A stretch of DNA of 64,000 nucleotides from Bradyrhizobium sp. AS23.2 (GTDB lineage Bacteria > Pseudomonadota > Alphaproteobacteria > Rhizobiales > Xanthobacteraceae), in NCBI RefSeq assembly GCF_001908185.1, contig NZ_LGHM01000148.1, positions 16,648-80,647 on the forward strand. Direction: 5' to 3'. Positions within the stretch are counted from its first letter, which is position 1. Each line of letters opens with the position of its first letter. The notes under the pieces were generated by a model that saw nothing but the letters and a program-made list of their open reading frames with translations, was not told the origin of the DNA and did not search any database. Positions 42,026-50,587 of the stretch are shown one piece after another. The position numbers and the translations under genes are program-made.

Positions 42026-42694
42026 CTAGTCCTGCCTTACCACAAAGTCGAGGCCGTTTGGGACCGACAGGCGCCTCATCACCTCTAGGACACCCGCGGC
42101 TGGGTCGGCGGATAGCTCTCTACCAATTTTGTCGTCGCCTTTGTTGCAGCGCAACCCATCGGCGATGAGTTCTCCAACGGATGACGATCCTGTAACGCGC
42201 TGGAGAATGGGCTTGGATGCCTGGGGAGCTTTGACCGAAAGGATGCGATCGCTCTCGTAGATCCAAACATACGAGGCCTTCTTGGAACGCCGGTACATCT
42301 GCTTGCACTGATTTCCCAAACGTTGTGGTTCACCGCTCCTTAGCATGGCATCACGCCGTTTCGCTTGGACCAATATGCCTTTGCTTATTTGATCGTCTGT
42401 GTCCTTGCGAACAATCGAGATATAGAGGTCTGCACCCGCCACCTTTTCCTGCCGCCTGGTGAATTCCTCGGCGTGAACATCCAATGTTAGGCCGGGTGCT
42501 GTGATTGGATGGTTGCGTATGGCATTGTTGATGGCCTGGGCTAATCTTGACGTTGTAGGCTCCTCATGCCGGCCGAATTGTTGTGACTCATTTGCAATGC
42601 CGTTGGCTACGGCATCAACGCGCTCGGTCAATTTGTGGAGTAGCTGTTCAAGTGGATCATGAAAAGTCGAGCCGGTAAGCGTAATGAGACTCAT
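42026..42694 (-). CDS. Candidate PD-(D/E)XK nuclease
   Basis: A 222-residue protein that I do not recognise as a named family. Residues 72-113 fit a PD-(D/E)XK nuclease core: HAEEFTRRQEKVAGADLYIS (Asp89), then KGILVQAKRRD (Gln110-x-Lys112), the QxK variant seen in Mrr-like enzymes. Helices before (residues 40-62, AQAINNAIRNH) contain acidic residues. The rest, with SYVWIYESDRILSVKA, continues the alpha/beta fold. A DNA-cleaving defence role is inferred from motif and island context. Confidence 0.65.
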   Translation of the reverse strand: MSLITLTGSTFHDPLEQLLHKLTERVDAVANGIANESQQFGRHEEPTTSRLAQAINNAIRNHPITAPGLTLDVHAEEFTRRQEKVAGADLYISIVRKDTDDQISKGILVQAKRRDAMLRSGEPQRLGNQCKQMYRRSKKASYVWIYESDRILSVKAPQASKPILQRVTGSSSVGELIADGLRCNKGDDKIGRELSADPAAGVLEVMRRLSVPNGLDFVVRQD

Positions 42695-42854
42695 CTAAAT
42701 CCCGCGGGGGTTCGCATTATTGAAGCGGGCCAGCATGCACCGCAACCCGCGGCGCCGGCGACCGGAAGGTGGCCGACCCCGGCCCCCGGTAGGGGGCTGC
42801 GCCGAGGTCGAAAAGCCGCCGAAGGCCTCGTCTAATCTTACGGAAAAGTCGAGA

Positions 42855-43442
42855 CTACCGCATCCGACGCGGTGTGACCTTCGTTTGAAAAACGACAAAT
42901 GACCCGATCACGACCGACAGGAGCAAAAATGCGCTAAGCCAGCTGGTCACGAGGAAAAATCGCATCAGGTCGATCGACCATCCCTGCCAAAGCGCCTCTG
43001 CCGTGTAGGCAACATCTTTCAACTGGTCGGTCGTCAAGAAGGGGCAGGATTCCGCATATGATTTGAGGAGACCGTTTTGACACACAAAGCCTTTCACACT
43101 CCGCGTCGAAGATGTTGGAATGGGGTACGTAAAGAATGAGAAGAGTAACAGGTAAAGCGCGCTGAAAACGACTAGTAGAGGGGCGCTCACGGCGATGACA
43201 CGGTTTGTAACTCGTCGAGGCGAGTTCCTCAGGAACTGAAACACCACTACCAGAACAACAAGCTCAAGGAGCGCTGTGACGAGGACGACGCCCGGCGGCC
43301 AGGGTGGGACAATCCCCGACAAATACGCGACGAATGGGACCGTCACGCTCGTTCCGAGAGCGATCGCTGATAGCCCGCGAAACTTCTTCAGAACATCTAA
43401 GAAGTCGTCGTATCCCGTTTTTGCGAGATGCTCGTCGCTCAT
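42855..43442 (-). CDS. Four-helix membrane protein of the island
   Basis: A 195-residue protein with four predicted transmembrane segments (about 24-46, 52-73, 85-107, 165-187) and a Cys-containing extracytoplasmic loop (GFVCQNGLLKSYAESCPFLT). The start lies 7 bp after the stop of the secreted-protein gene, so the two are one operon. No family recognised. It could be the membrane effector or anchor of a two-component system with its partner. Confidence 0.7.
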   Translation of the reverse strand: MSDEHLAKTGYDDFLDVLKKFRGLSAIALGTSVTVPFVAYLSGIVPPWPPGVVLVTALLELVVLVVVFQFLRNSPRRVTNRVIAVSAPLLVVFSALYLLLFSFFTYPIPTSSTRSVKGFVCQNGLLKSYAESCPFLTTDQLKDVAYTAEALWQGWSIDLMRFFLVTSWLSAFLLLSVVIGSFVVFQTKVTPRRMR

Positions 43443-43449
43443 CTTCGTT

Positions 43450-44280
43450 TCATTGCTTGATGACGTAACGCAACGTGTCCTCGGGGTTTTTGGCCTTCGT
43501 CGCTAGGCTATCAACATCGAGCACTCGCGGGTCGGACTTTTGTCCGTTCGACCAAGTAACCACTACCTTGTACCGACCGGCGAACAATGCATCCTTCGAT
43601 CCAAAGTCTGTCCAGCGATTGCATTTACTCGTGTCCAAGGGGTCAAGCGACTGCTGTTCGCAGAGCTCGAAATAGTAAAAACTTATGTATTGAATTCTCT
43701 TTGCTTTCGGGATGGCGATTATTTCAACAGCAACTTCGCCGTCGCCGCATCCCCCCTCCGCGACAACCCGGGGCAGTTCGGTGTGCGTTTTGCGATATTG
43801 GCTGAGCTTTTTAGCCATAGCATCTTCAAACGTTTCGTCCTTGGATGGTTGTTGGCGGTGATCTGCGATGCGAACCAAGACGCTTTCTTCGAGATCACGT
43901 AAGTTTTGGTCCCAGAGTTCTTTGGGATAGATCTCGAGCTTGCGTTGCAAATTCACGACACGCTGAGCGTGATCGAGCAGATTCGTCAGGAGGGGCTCCG
44001 CAGGACCATTTGCATTCTGACTTGCGTAGCAGTCCGCCAGATTGAGTTTCCCATCGACTAGATCCTTCTTCGTCCAAGGTTTGCTCGATTCCAGCTCCTT
44101 CTTTTTGAAGAAGGCATACGTCGCTCGCGGGTCCGCTGCAGTTAGGCTCCTCGATGTCTGTGCCGCCACTGATCCGAAAGGGATCGCTAACGCAACTAAG
44201 AGCGTGACGAGCGACCGGCTGGATAGCCTTTGGAAAAGTCGGCGGGCCAAGCCGAACTCGTTGCTGGAGATCTTACGCAC
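43450..44280 (-). CDS. Secreted partner of the four-helix protein
   Basis: A 276-residue protein. After a basic N terminus, SLVTLLVALAIPFGSVAAQT is a signal peptide. The mature part begins with charged helices (about 45-170) containing NLADCYASQN and ends in a beta-rich domain (GEVAVEIIAIPKAKRIQYIS, FELCEQQSLDP, GRYKVVVTWSNG) with Cys pairs. No domain recognised. Coupled to the downstream membrane gene. Confidence 0.7.
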   Translation of the reverse strand: MRKISSNEFGLARRLFQRLSSRSLVTLLVALAIPFGSVAAQTSRSLTAADPRATYAFFKKKELESSKPWTKKDLVDGKLNLADCYASQNANGPAEPLLTNLLDHAQRVVNLQRKLEIYPKELWDQNLRDLEESVLVRIADHRQQPSKDETFEDAMAKKLSQYRKTHTELPRVVAEGGCGDGEVAVEIIAIPKAKRIQYISFYYFELCEQQSLDPLDTSKCNRWTDFGSKDALFAGRYKVVVTWSNGQKSDPRVLDVDSLATKAKNPEDTLRYVIKQ

Positions 44281-44455
44281 TCGCCAACCACCTATTCAAT
44301 CTTTGGTAGAGAGTATCTATACCGTATTCGTTCGCACGAATGCAAGTTATCGTAGTATTGTCGATTGTCTGGCTTTCGCCAATCGGCACTACCTGTCGCC
44401 GGCCAAAGTGTCGCAGCCAACTCACCTATCTGTCCGGTAGTTTAAACGCGCAATC

Positions 44456-45211
44456 TCAAACAAGACCAGCTTGGCGCAAGAAATCTTCAATCACGATGCG
44501 AATGCCTGCCTCTAACTTATCGATGTCCGCCTTCTGTGCCGTGAATGAGCGGCCATGAGCCGAAAGATGACCGATTGTACGTAGCTTCGGCAGTTCGCGT
44601 TTGGTGTTGCGGCCAAGTCTGAAGGCCGGTTCGTTAAGCGCGCGATCGACCAAGTCGGAAAGCTGCAAGTAGTCGCCACCCTTATCCTTGATCTTGTCGG
44701 CGATGTTATGGTGTTCGAAAGCTTCGATGAGGGCTATTTCCACGATACGCCTCATCATTACAGCGCAGGCGTCGTACCATCCTTCACGATAGCTGCCATT
44801 CATCTGCTCCGCGAGTTTCAGAAGGTATCTACGACCGGTTTGAGTGATCAAAGTAAGTGGAAATAACTCATTACCGGGGTGTGTGCGCGGTCTGGCCTGG
44901 CGCCACTTCGTTTGCAAAGCGTGCGACAACTCGCGGGCGCAATCGGTTCTGTGCTTGGGAGAGGTCGCGGCAGCGAATACAGGTTCTATCAGCTCTGCCA
45001 GGGCAGAAGTGTCTCCCACTGAAGAGTCGGAAATGTCGGCAAACGCATTGGTCGCATCTATCCTGAGCTGTGCGAGCTTGTTGCCATAAAAGTTGTCACC
45101 AGCGAGGTTCTTCCGATTGCGTCTCGCTTTCTTGGCAATACTGAGGGCTGTCTGCACCAGCTCATCGAGAACGGAACTGGGCGAGTCTACCGCTTCTGAT
45201 GCGTTCGCCAT
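44456..45211 (-). CDS. DUF4145 / HEPN-like protein
   Basis: A 251-residue protein. The second half matches DUF4145: GWYDACAVMMRRIVEIALIE, GGDYLQLSDLVDRAL, then KLRTIGHLSAHGRSFTAQKA with R211 and H219 in the position of the family's R...G-N/H-x-x-(A)H motif, and a final helix DKLEAGIRIVIEDFL. DUF4145 has a HEPN-like fold and occurs in defence and restriction loci. The first 120 residues are a helical extension. It starts 3 bp after the winged-helix gene, so they are co-translated. Confidence 0.75.
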   Translation of the reverse strand: MANASEAVDSPSSVLDELVQTALSIAKKARRNRKNLAGDNFYGNKLAQLRIDATNAFADISDSSVGDTSALAELIEPVFAAATSPKHRTDCARELSHALQTKWRQARPRTHPGNELFPLTLITQTGRRYLLKLAEQMNGSYREGWYDACAVMMRRIVEIALIEAFEHHNIADKIKDKGGDYLQLSDLVDRALNEPAFRLGRNTKRELPKLRTIGHLSAHGRSFTAQKADIDKLEAGIRIVIEDFLRQAGLV

Positions 45212-45214
45212 GGA

Positions 45215-45640
45215 TTACCAAACGGAGTAGACGAATTTTCCGTCGGAGCGCGAGCGTCGCAGCTCCCTGTCGCGGCAGAGACCCTGCAAGGGACCGCTTA
45301 GCGAAGTAAGCGGAATGTGGTGGCCTCGATTTTCGAGTTCGACCTTCACCTCGGTGATTGTCCGCTGCTTCTTAAAAAAGTTGTCGGCAATCAGTTCGCG
45401 CACGTATGATTTCGGACCGCCTCGCGGCTTCTTCACGGATTTGCCGCTGCTACTTGATCGCTGACGCCTTGTCTTCGCAGGAGATGGGGCGGTCGATGGC
45501 GACCTTGAACCCACCCCAGAACCGAGCAGCTCCTCCAAAATCTTTTGAAAGGCGATGCTTTTCAGGTTGGGGTCTTTGACACCCTGAACGGCTTTTTCAG
45601 CCTGCTGTACAAGATCCGAGTAGTCCAACGATTTGGTCAT
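45215..45640 (-). CDS. Small winged-helix-like partner protein
   Basis: A 141-residue protein. Helical N terminus (LVQQAEKAVQGVKDPNLKSI), a Ser/Lys/Arg linker, and a C-terminal domain with YVRELIADNFFKKQRTITEV, ELENRGHHIPLTSLSGPLQG and RSDGKFVYSVW, which resembles a winged helix. Stop and start of the next gene are 3 bp apart. It could be the DNA-binding or regulatory half of the pair with the DUF4145 protein. Confidence 0.65.
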   Translation of the reverse strand: MTKSLDYSDLVQQAEKAVQGVKDPNLKSIAFQKILEELLGSGVGSRSPSTAPSPAKTRRQRSSSSGKSVKKPRGGPKSYVRELIADNFFKKQRTITEVKVELENRGHHIPLTSLSGPLQGLCRDRELRRSRSDGKFVYSVW

Positions 45641-45725
45641 TGCGCAAACTCTGGGGTGGGTCGGCCGAAAGGGCGAATCAAAGCCACAAATTACCCGAAG
45701 TGCCTCGCAAATCGGTTGTGAGGCG

Positions 45726-46805
45726 ATGGCGTTTCAACTAATTTTTCACAGGATTGTCAGTAGCTCGGGGGGCATTGATCCCGGGTATGCCGACGAGGCG
45801 GAGCGGCATAGCCAAGGAACGGGTGGAGGTTTCGTCGCAGTGGGGGCTGGTATGGATATTGACGCGGCGATTAGCGAGCCGCTCGTCAAATTGATTGCGT
45901 TCCACAATGCGTTCAACCGCAATATCAAAGTAAGCTTTGGATCGCTGGAAATGCTATCCGGCGTTTCGGCGGCCGATAGGTCTGCTGGCTTAATTGCGCT
46001 TCCGACCGGGACCGAACCGTGGGGCCGTGAAACTCGCTGGCGAAATCTAGATCAGCCAGTCAAGGAGGCTGCGGGTTTTTTGGCGGAGATGGGCCTTGCT
46101 CGCGCGACGGCCTCGTTTGAGGACTATCTGACCGGCGCGAAAGCCGAGTTCGATCGTGTCGGCCTAGTGCCTGCCCAGTCCAAGCGGAGCGGCACGAGCG
46201 CGATGCACGGATTCGATGCGATTGTGGGCATCAAGGCCTCTTCGATCGCCGATTTGGCGCGCATGGCCACTTTCTTTGGTGTCGCCCGTAATTGTGTTGT
46301 CCACCGGGCGAACCGCGCTAGCGGCGAACTTGCCGCTCTATGCGCGGAACCGGCTTTCTTGGAGACGCTTGCGCGATGGCCGAAGCGGGTTGGGAAATGG
46401 AAATTATCGCTCCCTTCGATTAGGGAGGGCCATGTTGTCGATTGGCGCCCGCGGCACGCTATTATGGCTTCGGACGTCTACTATCGTTGCGCAACGACGA
46501 TCGACCGCGTGCTGGTGCAGAAGATGGGCGCTCCCGGCCTAGTCCGGATGGCTGCACACTGGTGCTTCTTCGCCGATTCTCCAGCGCCGTGCCCGGCTAA
46601 ACTCAACCCTGAGACCATGGTGCGTTCTCAACTGGTCGGTCGTTACTTGGTGCGCGCCACATCATTGGCGGGGACGGTCGCATCACTGCGCTCGTCGGGT
46701 CAGTGGGACGCGGCTCGCGCCGCATTCGAGCGGCGCTATCCTAACGGTCCGGAAACCTCGCTCGCTACTCGACGCCGTGCGCGCCGCAGTGGACGTGCCC
46801 GCTGA
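45726..46805 (+). CDS. Unknown protein with HEPN-like R-x4-H motif
   Basis: A 359-residue soluble protein with no recognised family. In the middle, DLARMATFFGVARNCVVHRA contains R188-N-C-V-V-H193, the R-x4-6-H signature of HEPN ribonucleases, in a helical context. The C-terminal tail is very basic (RRRARRSGRAR). It is divergent from the winged-helix/DUF4145 operon. An in-frame TTG at 45633 would overlap the divergent gene; ATG 45852 is another candidate start. Confidence 0.65.
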   Translation: MAFQLIFHRIVSSSGGIDPGYADEAERHSQGTGGGFVAVGAGMDIDAAISEPLVKLIAFHNAFNRNIKVSFGSLEMLSGVSAADRSAGLIALPTGTEPWGRETRWRNLDQPVKEAAGFLAEMGLARATASFEDYLTGAKAEFDRVGLVPAQSKRSGTSAMHGFDAIVGIKASSIADLARMATFFGVARNCVVHRANRASGELAALCAEPAFLETLARWPKRVGKWKLSLPSIREGHVVDWRPRHAIMASDVYYRCATTIDRVLVQKMGAPGLVRMAAHWCFFADSPAPCPAKLNPETMVRSQLVGRYLVRATSLAGTVASLRSSGQWDAARAAFERRYPNGPETSLATRRRARRSGRAR

Positions 46806-46954
46806 AATCGGGCTCGCTTCCGGGTCCCCGGGACTTGAACTCGCGACACTGTTTGAATGCAAATGGTCAAGGTGACCAGGTAGAAGCTAAAAAATTCAAA
46901 GGCTTAATGTGTGCAATTCGTGCCAGCTTCGCCATACGAATGCAAATAGAACAA

Positions 46955-47000
46955 TTTTGGGTACTGCAGGTCGTTGGTTCGAATCCAGCTGCCCCGACCA
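46955..47000 (+). repeat. attR: 46-bp tRNA-derived direct repeat
   Basis: Exact copy of the 3' half of tRNA-Pro, without the 5' half, marking the right end of the island. Confidence 0.95.
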
Positions 47001-47058
47001 CTCCCGAGGTTGATACCCCCAAGGGTGATGTCCAGGGCTTTGGGGCCGCGGATGCGGC

Positions 47059-47280
47059 TCAGAACAACAGCCAATCGGCGAGGCGCCAGGCGAGCCAGCC
47101 GAGGCCGCAGATCCAGCCCAGCATTGCGATCCCCGCGACGCCAAGCCCGCAGAGTGCGAACAGCGAACTTGCAGTCTCCGGCGTGTCGGAGAGTTTCTCA
47201 CTCGTATCAATCTGGCTCACAGCATCCCCTTGCCTTGCTGCCCGATGTTCATTGGTCTCTGGTCGCTCGTGGAAATTCAT
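47059..47280 (-). CDS. Small membrane protein
   Basis: A 73-residue protein: polar N terminus (MNFHERPETNEHRAARQGDA) and a hydrophobic C-terminal half (LFALCGLGVAGIAMLGWICG then LGWLAWRLADWLLF), probably a two-helix hairpin. GGAGAG lies six bases before ATG. It is the first gene beyond the island, so it once lay directly downstream of tRNA-Pro. Function unknown. Confidence 0.7.
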   Translation of the reverse strand: MNFHERPETNEHRAARQGDAVSQIDTSEKLSDTPETASSLFALCGLGVAGIAMLGWICGLGWLAWRLADWLLF

Positions 47281-48386
47281 CGGCCGCTCTCCAGCTCACA
47301 GGGACGTGAGACGAGGTGGCTGTCCATGAAGGCGCGCATACACTGATCGCGGACATGCACGGATGCCCCGGACAGGCGCGAAGAAGCTGCAACTCGTGGC
47401 GCGGTGATTGGTTGCTACGATCTGGCCGGAAAGTGCCGCATCGGACTTCTGGCCCGCCGAGCGCCTGCTTCGCCCGCCTGCCGCGTTGAAGGAGAGGACA
47501 GGGCGCGCGATCGGCGCTGCGCCCGGGGTCTTCTTCAGGCAAGATTCTCATGTCGACCAGTGCGATTGCTTCATCCGCCGTGGAGGCTTCAACGTCTCAG
47601 TCGATCGCAGCCACGTCATCCTCCGCGGCATCCTCGACGTCAACGACATCCTTGACGTCCACCACGTCGGAGACCTCGTCCTCGCACCAGGCCTCTCTCC
47701 GAGCGTTCGCGATCGGCGGCTCGCGACTTCTGCGCGAGTTTTCAAGGCATTGGAGCGGTCGGGCGGCGCAGAATTATCGAAGCTTCATCGAACCTTTGGC
47801 TGTGGCCACAGACATATCGGTGTTGGGGATTTCAGCGCCCAATGTCTAAACGGACGCCGCCAAGCGATGATATTCCGCTTGCGCGGCGTTGCGCTTTTCC
47901 AGGATCAGTTCGAGGCGTACCAGCCGAGCGGAAACGGTATGAACGGCCAAGCCGTCTGGTTGTCGTTCGCAGCCTTCGGCGATTCCTGGACGGAGGTCCT
48001 GACGAGCGCGAGCGGCGTCGAGCGCACCGCCAGGCGCAGACATGCACATTGCAAGTTCATTGCGGTCGCCTCAACCGGTCAATTCTTTTCAAAAATTCCA
48101 ATTCTTTTCAAACTTCGACGTCTGTTCAAAATTGCAGCGCGTTCTCATGGCGCGCTCATTCTCAAATCACGCATGCACTCTAGAAAAATTGGCGCCGGCT
48201 TTCAACCAGTCTCGCCGCTCCGTCACGACAAGTAAGGTTGATCGGTTAGGTTAAAGGCGAGCGGTTGTTGCGGCCGCTCTGGCGGCTGTTATCAGGTCGG
48301 TCCCGGCTCGCGATGGGCTGCCCGCAATTGGTGCTCACACGAGATCACAGTTCATCGCAGCGCTCGTATCCTGTGAGTTCTGCACC
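47281..48386. other. Region of doubtful coding content
   Basis: Several frames overlap here and none is convincing. The best is plus-strand 47550-47849 (99 codons, Ser/Thr-rich start, then SLRAFAIGGSRLLREFSRHW). It contains, near 47825-47840, GGGGATTTCAGCGCCC, a copy of the 14-mer found as the closing stem of the candidate sRNA at 35249/35362. Otherwise I see nothing supportable. Confidence 0.35.
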
Positions 48387-48578
48387 ATGTCTTTCGATCG
48401 TAACGTCCGAACCGCCAGTCCACAGTCCAACTGGACCGAGATCTGGCACCTCTGGACCGTGATCATGCCGCGCCGCTCGATCAACGGGCAGCTTGTGTAC
48501 GGCAAAGTCTGGCGCCGTCACGACGGCCGCGACTGGATCTACAAGAAGTTCACCGAGTACGACAGCGAAGCGGCTTGA
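48387..48578 (+). CDS. Small hypothetical protein
   Basis: A 63-residue protein: after MSFDRNVRTASPQSNWTEIW it reads MPRRSINGQLVYGKVWRRHD then GRDWIYKKFTEYDSEAA. The Trp/Tyr-rich basic core is compact and looks like a genuine conserved small protein of this genus. Function unknown. Confidence 0.65.
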   Translation: MSFDRNVRTASPQSNWTEIWHLWTVIMPRRSINGQLVYGKVWRRHDGRDWIYKKFTEYDSEAA

Positions 48579-48625
48579 GCCAGCTTCCAGAGCTTCGTTC
48601 CGATTCCAACGGAACAGAAATGGCT

Positions 48626-49798
48626 CTAGGCGGCCTTCGCCGTCGCCGCCGGCTTGGCCGGCGGTGGCTTCAGCGGCTTGTCCTGCTTCTTCGACCACGA
48701 AATGTAATAGGCCACCGTCGTCATGATCGCGATGCCGGCGACGCTGACGAAGATCTGCGCGAACAGCGAGCCGGAGCTCATCGACAGCTCGAAGTGGCCG
48801 ACGAAGGACAGGAACACGCCGACGCAGAACACGGCGAGCGACTGCTGGCCGCAAACGATCACGGGATCGAACACCTTCCACTCCAGGCCCGGCCAGTCCT
48901 TCGGCACGAAGCGGATCACCAGGATCACGATCACGACGAAATGGATAAAGCGGTAGGGGGCGAGGTAAGTCTTGTCGTTCGGGTTGAAGGCCGCGAACAG
49001 CCATTCCGGGAACATACCGGCGAGGGTGGGGAAGCGGCCGGCCATGGTCATGATCAGCGCGAAGAGGAGGTAACCGATGCAGAGCCACAGCGTGATCGGC
49101 GAGTTGATCAGCGTCATCGACCGCCGTGCGCCGCCCATGGCGCACCAGGCGCCGAACACGAACAGCACCTGCCAGCAATAGGGGTTGAAGTACCACTGGC
49201 CGGCCGGATAGGCGTTCAGATTCCAGCCGAAATGACGCGCAGCGAGCCACAGCGCGATGGACACGACCATCGTCAGGTCGGGCTTGCGCAGCATGAACCA
49301 CAGCACCGGCGGAAACAGTCCCATCAGCACGATGTAGAGCGGGAGCACGTCGAGATTGAGCGGCTTGAAGCGCAGGAACAGGCCCTGGCGCAGCGTCTCG
49401 GTGGCATTGTCGACGAGGCCGGCGACGTTGAACTCGTTGATTATCTCGGAATCGCCGAAGCGCAGCGCCAAATAGCTGATCGAGGCGATGTAGATCACGA
49501 ACAGGATGATGTGGGCGACGTAGAGCTGCCAGACCCGCTTGGTGAGCCGGGTGGCGCCGACGATGAAGCCGCGCTCCAGCATCATCCGCGCATAGACGAA
49601 GGAAGCGGTGTAGCCGGAGATGAAGACGAACAGGTCGGCGGCGTCGGAAAAGCCGTAGTTGCGCGTCGTGATCCAGTTCACGACGTTGTCGGGGATGTGG
49701 TCGAGGAAGATCGCCCAGTTCGCGACGCCGCGAAACAGGTCGAGCCTGAGGTCGCGACCTTTCTCGGGGAGCGTTGCATTGACGTTCAGGAAGGTCAT
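48626..49798 (-). CDS. opgC: OpgC family glucan-modifying membrane protein
   Basis: A 390-residue integral membrane acyltransferase with about ten helices. RDLRLDLFRGVANWAIFLDH is the conserved OpgC opening (acyltransferase-3-like, with R and H), and FLRFKPLNLDVLPLYIVLMG is a second hallmark. OpgC succinylates osmoregulated periplasmic glucans. The start at 49798 (MTFLNVNATLPEKG) was chosen as upstream in-frame sequence is not conserved. The Lys/Pro/Ala tail is cytoplasmic. Confidence 0.92.
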   Translation of the reverse strand: MTFLNVNATLPEKGRDLRLDLFRGVANWAIFLDHIPDNVVNWITTRNYGFSDAADLFVFISGYTASFVYARMMLERGFIVGATRLTKRVWQLYVAHIILFVIYIASISYLALRFGDSEIINEFNVAGLVDNATETLRQGLFLRFKPLNLDVLPLYIVLMGLFPPVLWFMLRKPDLTMVVSIALWLAARHFGWNLNAYPAGQWYFNPYCWQVLFVFGAWCAMGGARRSMTLINSPITLWLCIGYLLFALIMTMAGRFPTLAGMFPEWLFAAFNPNDKTYLAPYRFIHFVVIVILVIRFVPKDWPGLEWKVFDPVIVCGQQSLAVFCVGVFLSFVGHFELSMSSGSLFAQIFVSVAGIAIMTTVAYYISWSKKQDKPLKPPPAKPAATAKAA

Positions 49799-50054
49799 GC
49801 GACGGGAGCCTTCGAAGGAGACGGATACGAGAGCGTCGGCGAGGCACTGCCGCCGGGCGGGATCCCGGGGCAGAAGGCGGGTACGCAATTGTCACGGTGC
49901 AGCATAATGACTATACCCGTCGGTGAGGCTGCCCGGGGGCCGGAATCACCGATCAGTTCCCGAAAGGTGTCTCTATACTATGCCCACGGTTTCCACCAAC
50001 TGCTACCGTGACGCATTAAAATCGAACGAAAAGACGAAAAGGGCCGACCAGCCA

Positions 50055-50360
50055 ATGACCGCACGCATTTTCAAGCCCGCCAAGAACGCGATGCAATCTG
50101 GCCGGTCCAAGACCCGGGAATGGCAGCTCGACTACGAGCCGGAGCAGCCGCGCGCGGTCGAGCCACTGATGGGCTGGACCTCGTCCGGCGACATGAAGCA
50201 GCAGATTACGCTGCGCTTCCACTCCAAGGAAGAGGCGGTCGCCTATTGCGAGCGCAAGGGCATCGCCTACCAGGTGATCGAGCCCCAGGAATCGCTGCGC
50301 CGCCCGGTCGCGTATGCGGACAATTTCTCGTTCCGGCGCGGCGAGCCCTGGACCCACTGA
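50055..50360 (+). CDS. NADH dehydrogenase accessory subunit, NDUFS4-like
   Basis: A 101-residue protein of the ETC complex I subunit family (18-kDa NDUFS4 homologue). MTARIFKPAKNAMQSGRSKT, WQLDYEPEQPR, LMGWTSSGDMKQQITLRFHS, KEEAVAYCERKGIAYQV and ADNFSFRRGEPWTH match it from end to end. In alphaproteobacteria it is a supernumerary complex I subunit encoded away from the nuo operon, as here. Confidence 0.94.
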   Translation: MTARIFKPAKNAMQSGRSKTREWQLDYEPEQPRAVEPLMGWTSSGDMKQQITLRFHSKEEAVAYCERKGIAYQVIEPQESLRRPVAYADNFSFRRGEPWTH

Positions 50361-50401
50361 AGGCGCGGCTGCCTGCTCGGCCTTCATCCGTGTGATGAAC
50401 T

Positions 50402-50442
50402 CGTCATGCCCGGGCTTGTCCAGGACAAGCCCGGCCATGACG
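50402..50442. repeat. Palindromic intergenic repeat
   Basis: CGTCATGCCCGGGCTTGTCC and GGACAAGCCCGGCCATGACG form a 20-bp inverted repeat with one mismatch around one base. It follows the NDUFS4-like gene and may help termination. Same CGTCAT...ATGACG ends as at 6433 and 58656. Confidence 0.75.
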
Positions 50443-50587
50443 GCGGGGAGGCATTCCGCCCGTATGCGATGCGTCGCACCCTATGATCCCAATCCACGGA
50501 TCAGCCAGCGCGCCGGAGTGAACCCCTTGGCAGCGATTCCGCCGCGTGCTTCGCTGCGGCCATGACGGGATCAGGGCGAGGTGGGGG

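Larger units (their letters stand above)
41097..47000. mobile_element. Integrase-less genomic island in tRNA-Pro
   Basis: About 5.9 kb bounded by the 46-bp tRNA-Pro repeat. It contains an AlpA-like regulator, an XRE regulator, a PD-(D/E)XK-like protein, a secreted/membrane pair, a winged-helix plus DUF4145 pair and a divergent HEPN-motif protein. Its base composition is visibly lower in GC than the neighbourhood. No integrase is found; a perfect 13-bp inverted repeat (41097-41109 / 41118-41130) adjoins attL, and a 14-bp piece of the att core (GTACTGCAGGTCGT) recurs at 41158. Tyrosine recombinases use tRNA 3' ends this way; the enzyme was presumably lost or supplied in trans. Confidence 0.9.

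Noticed and set aside
46825..46860. tRNA-like sequence (GAGTTCAAGTCCC on the minus strand) near attR
   Set aside because: The T-stem does not pair and the rest of a tRNA is missing; at most a decayed fragment.
47408..48235. 275-codon plus-strand frame after the island
   Set aside because: No ribosome-binding site or domain; several frames are open together in this GC-rich stretch.
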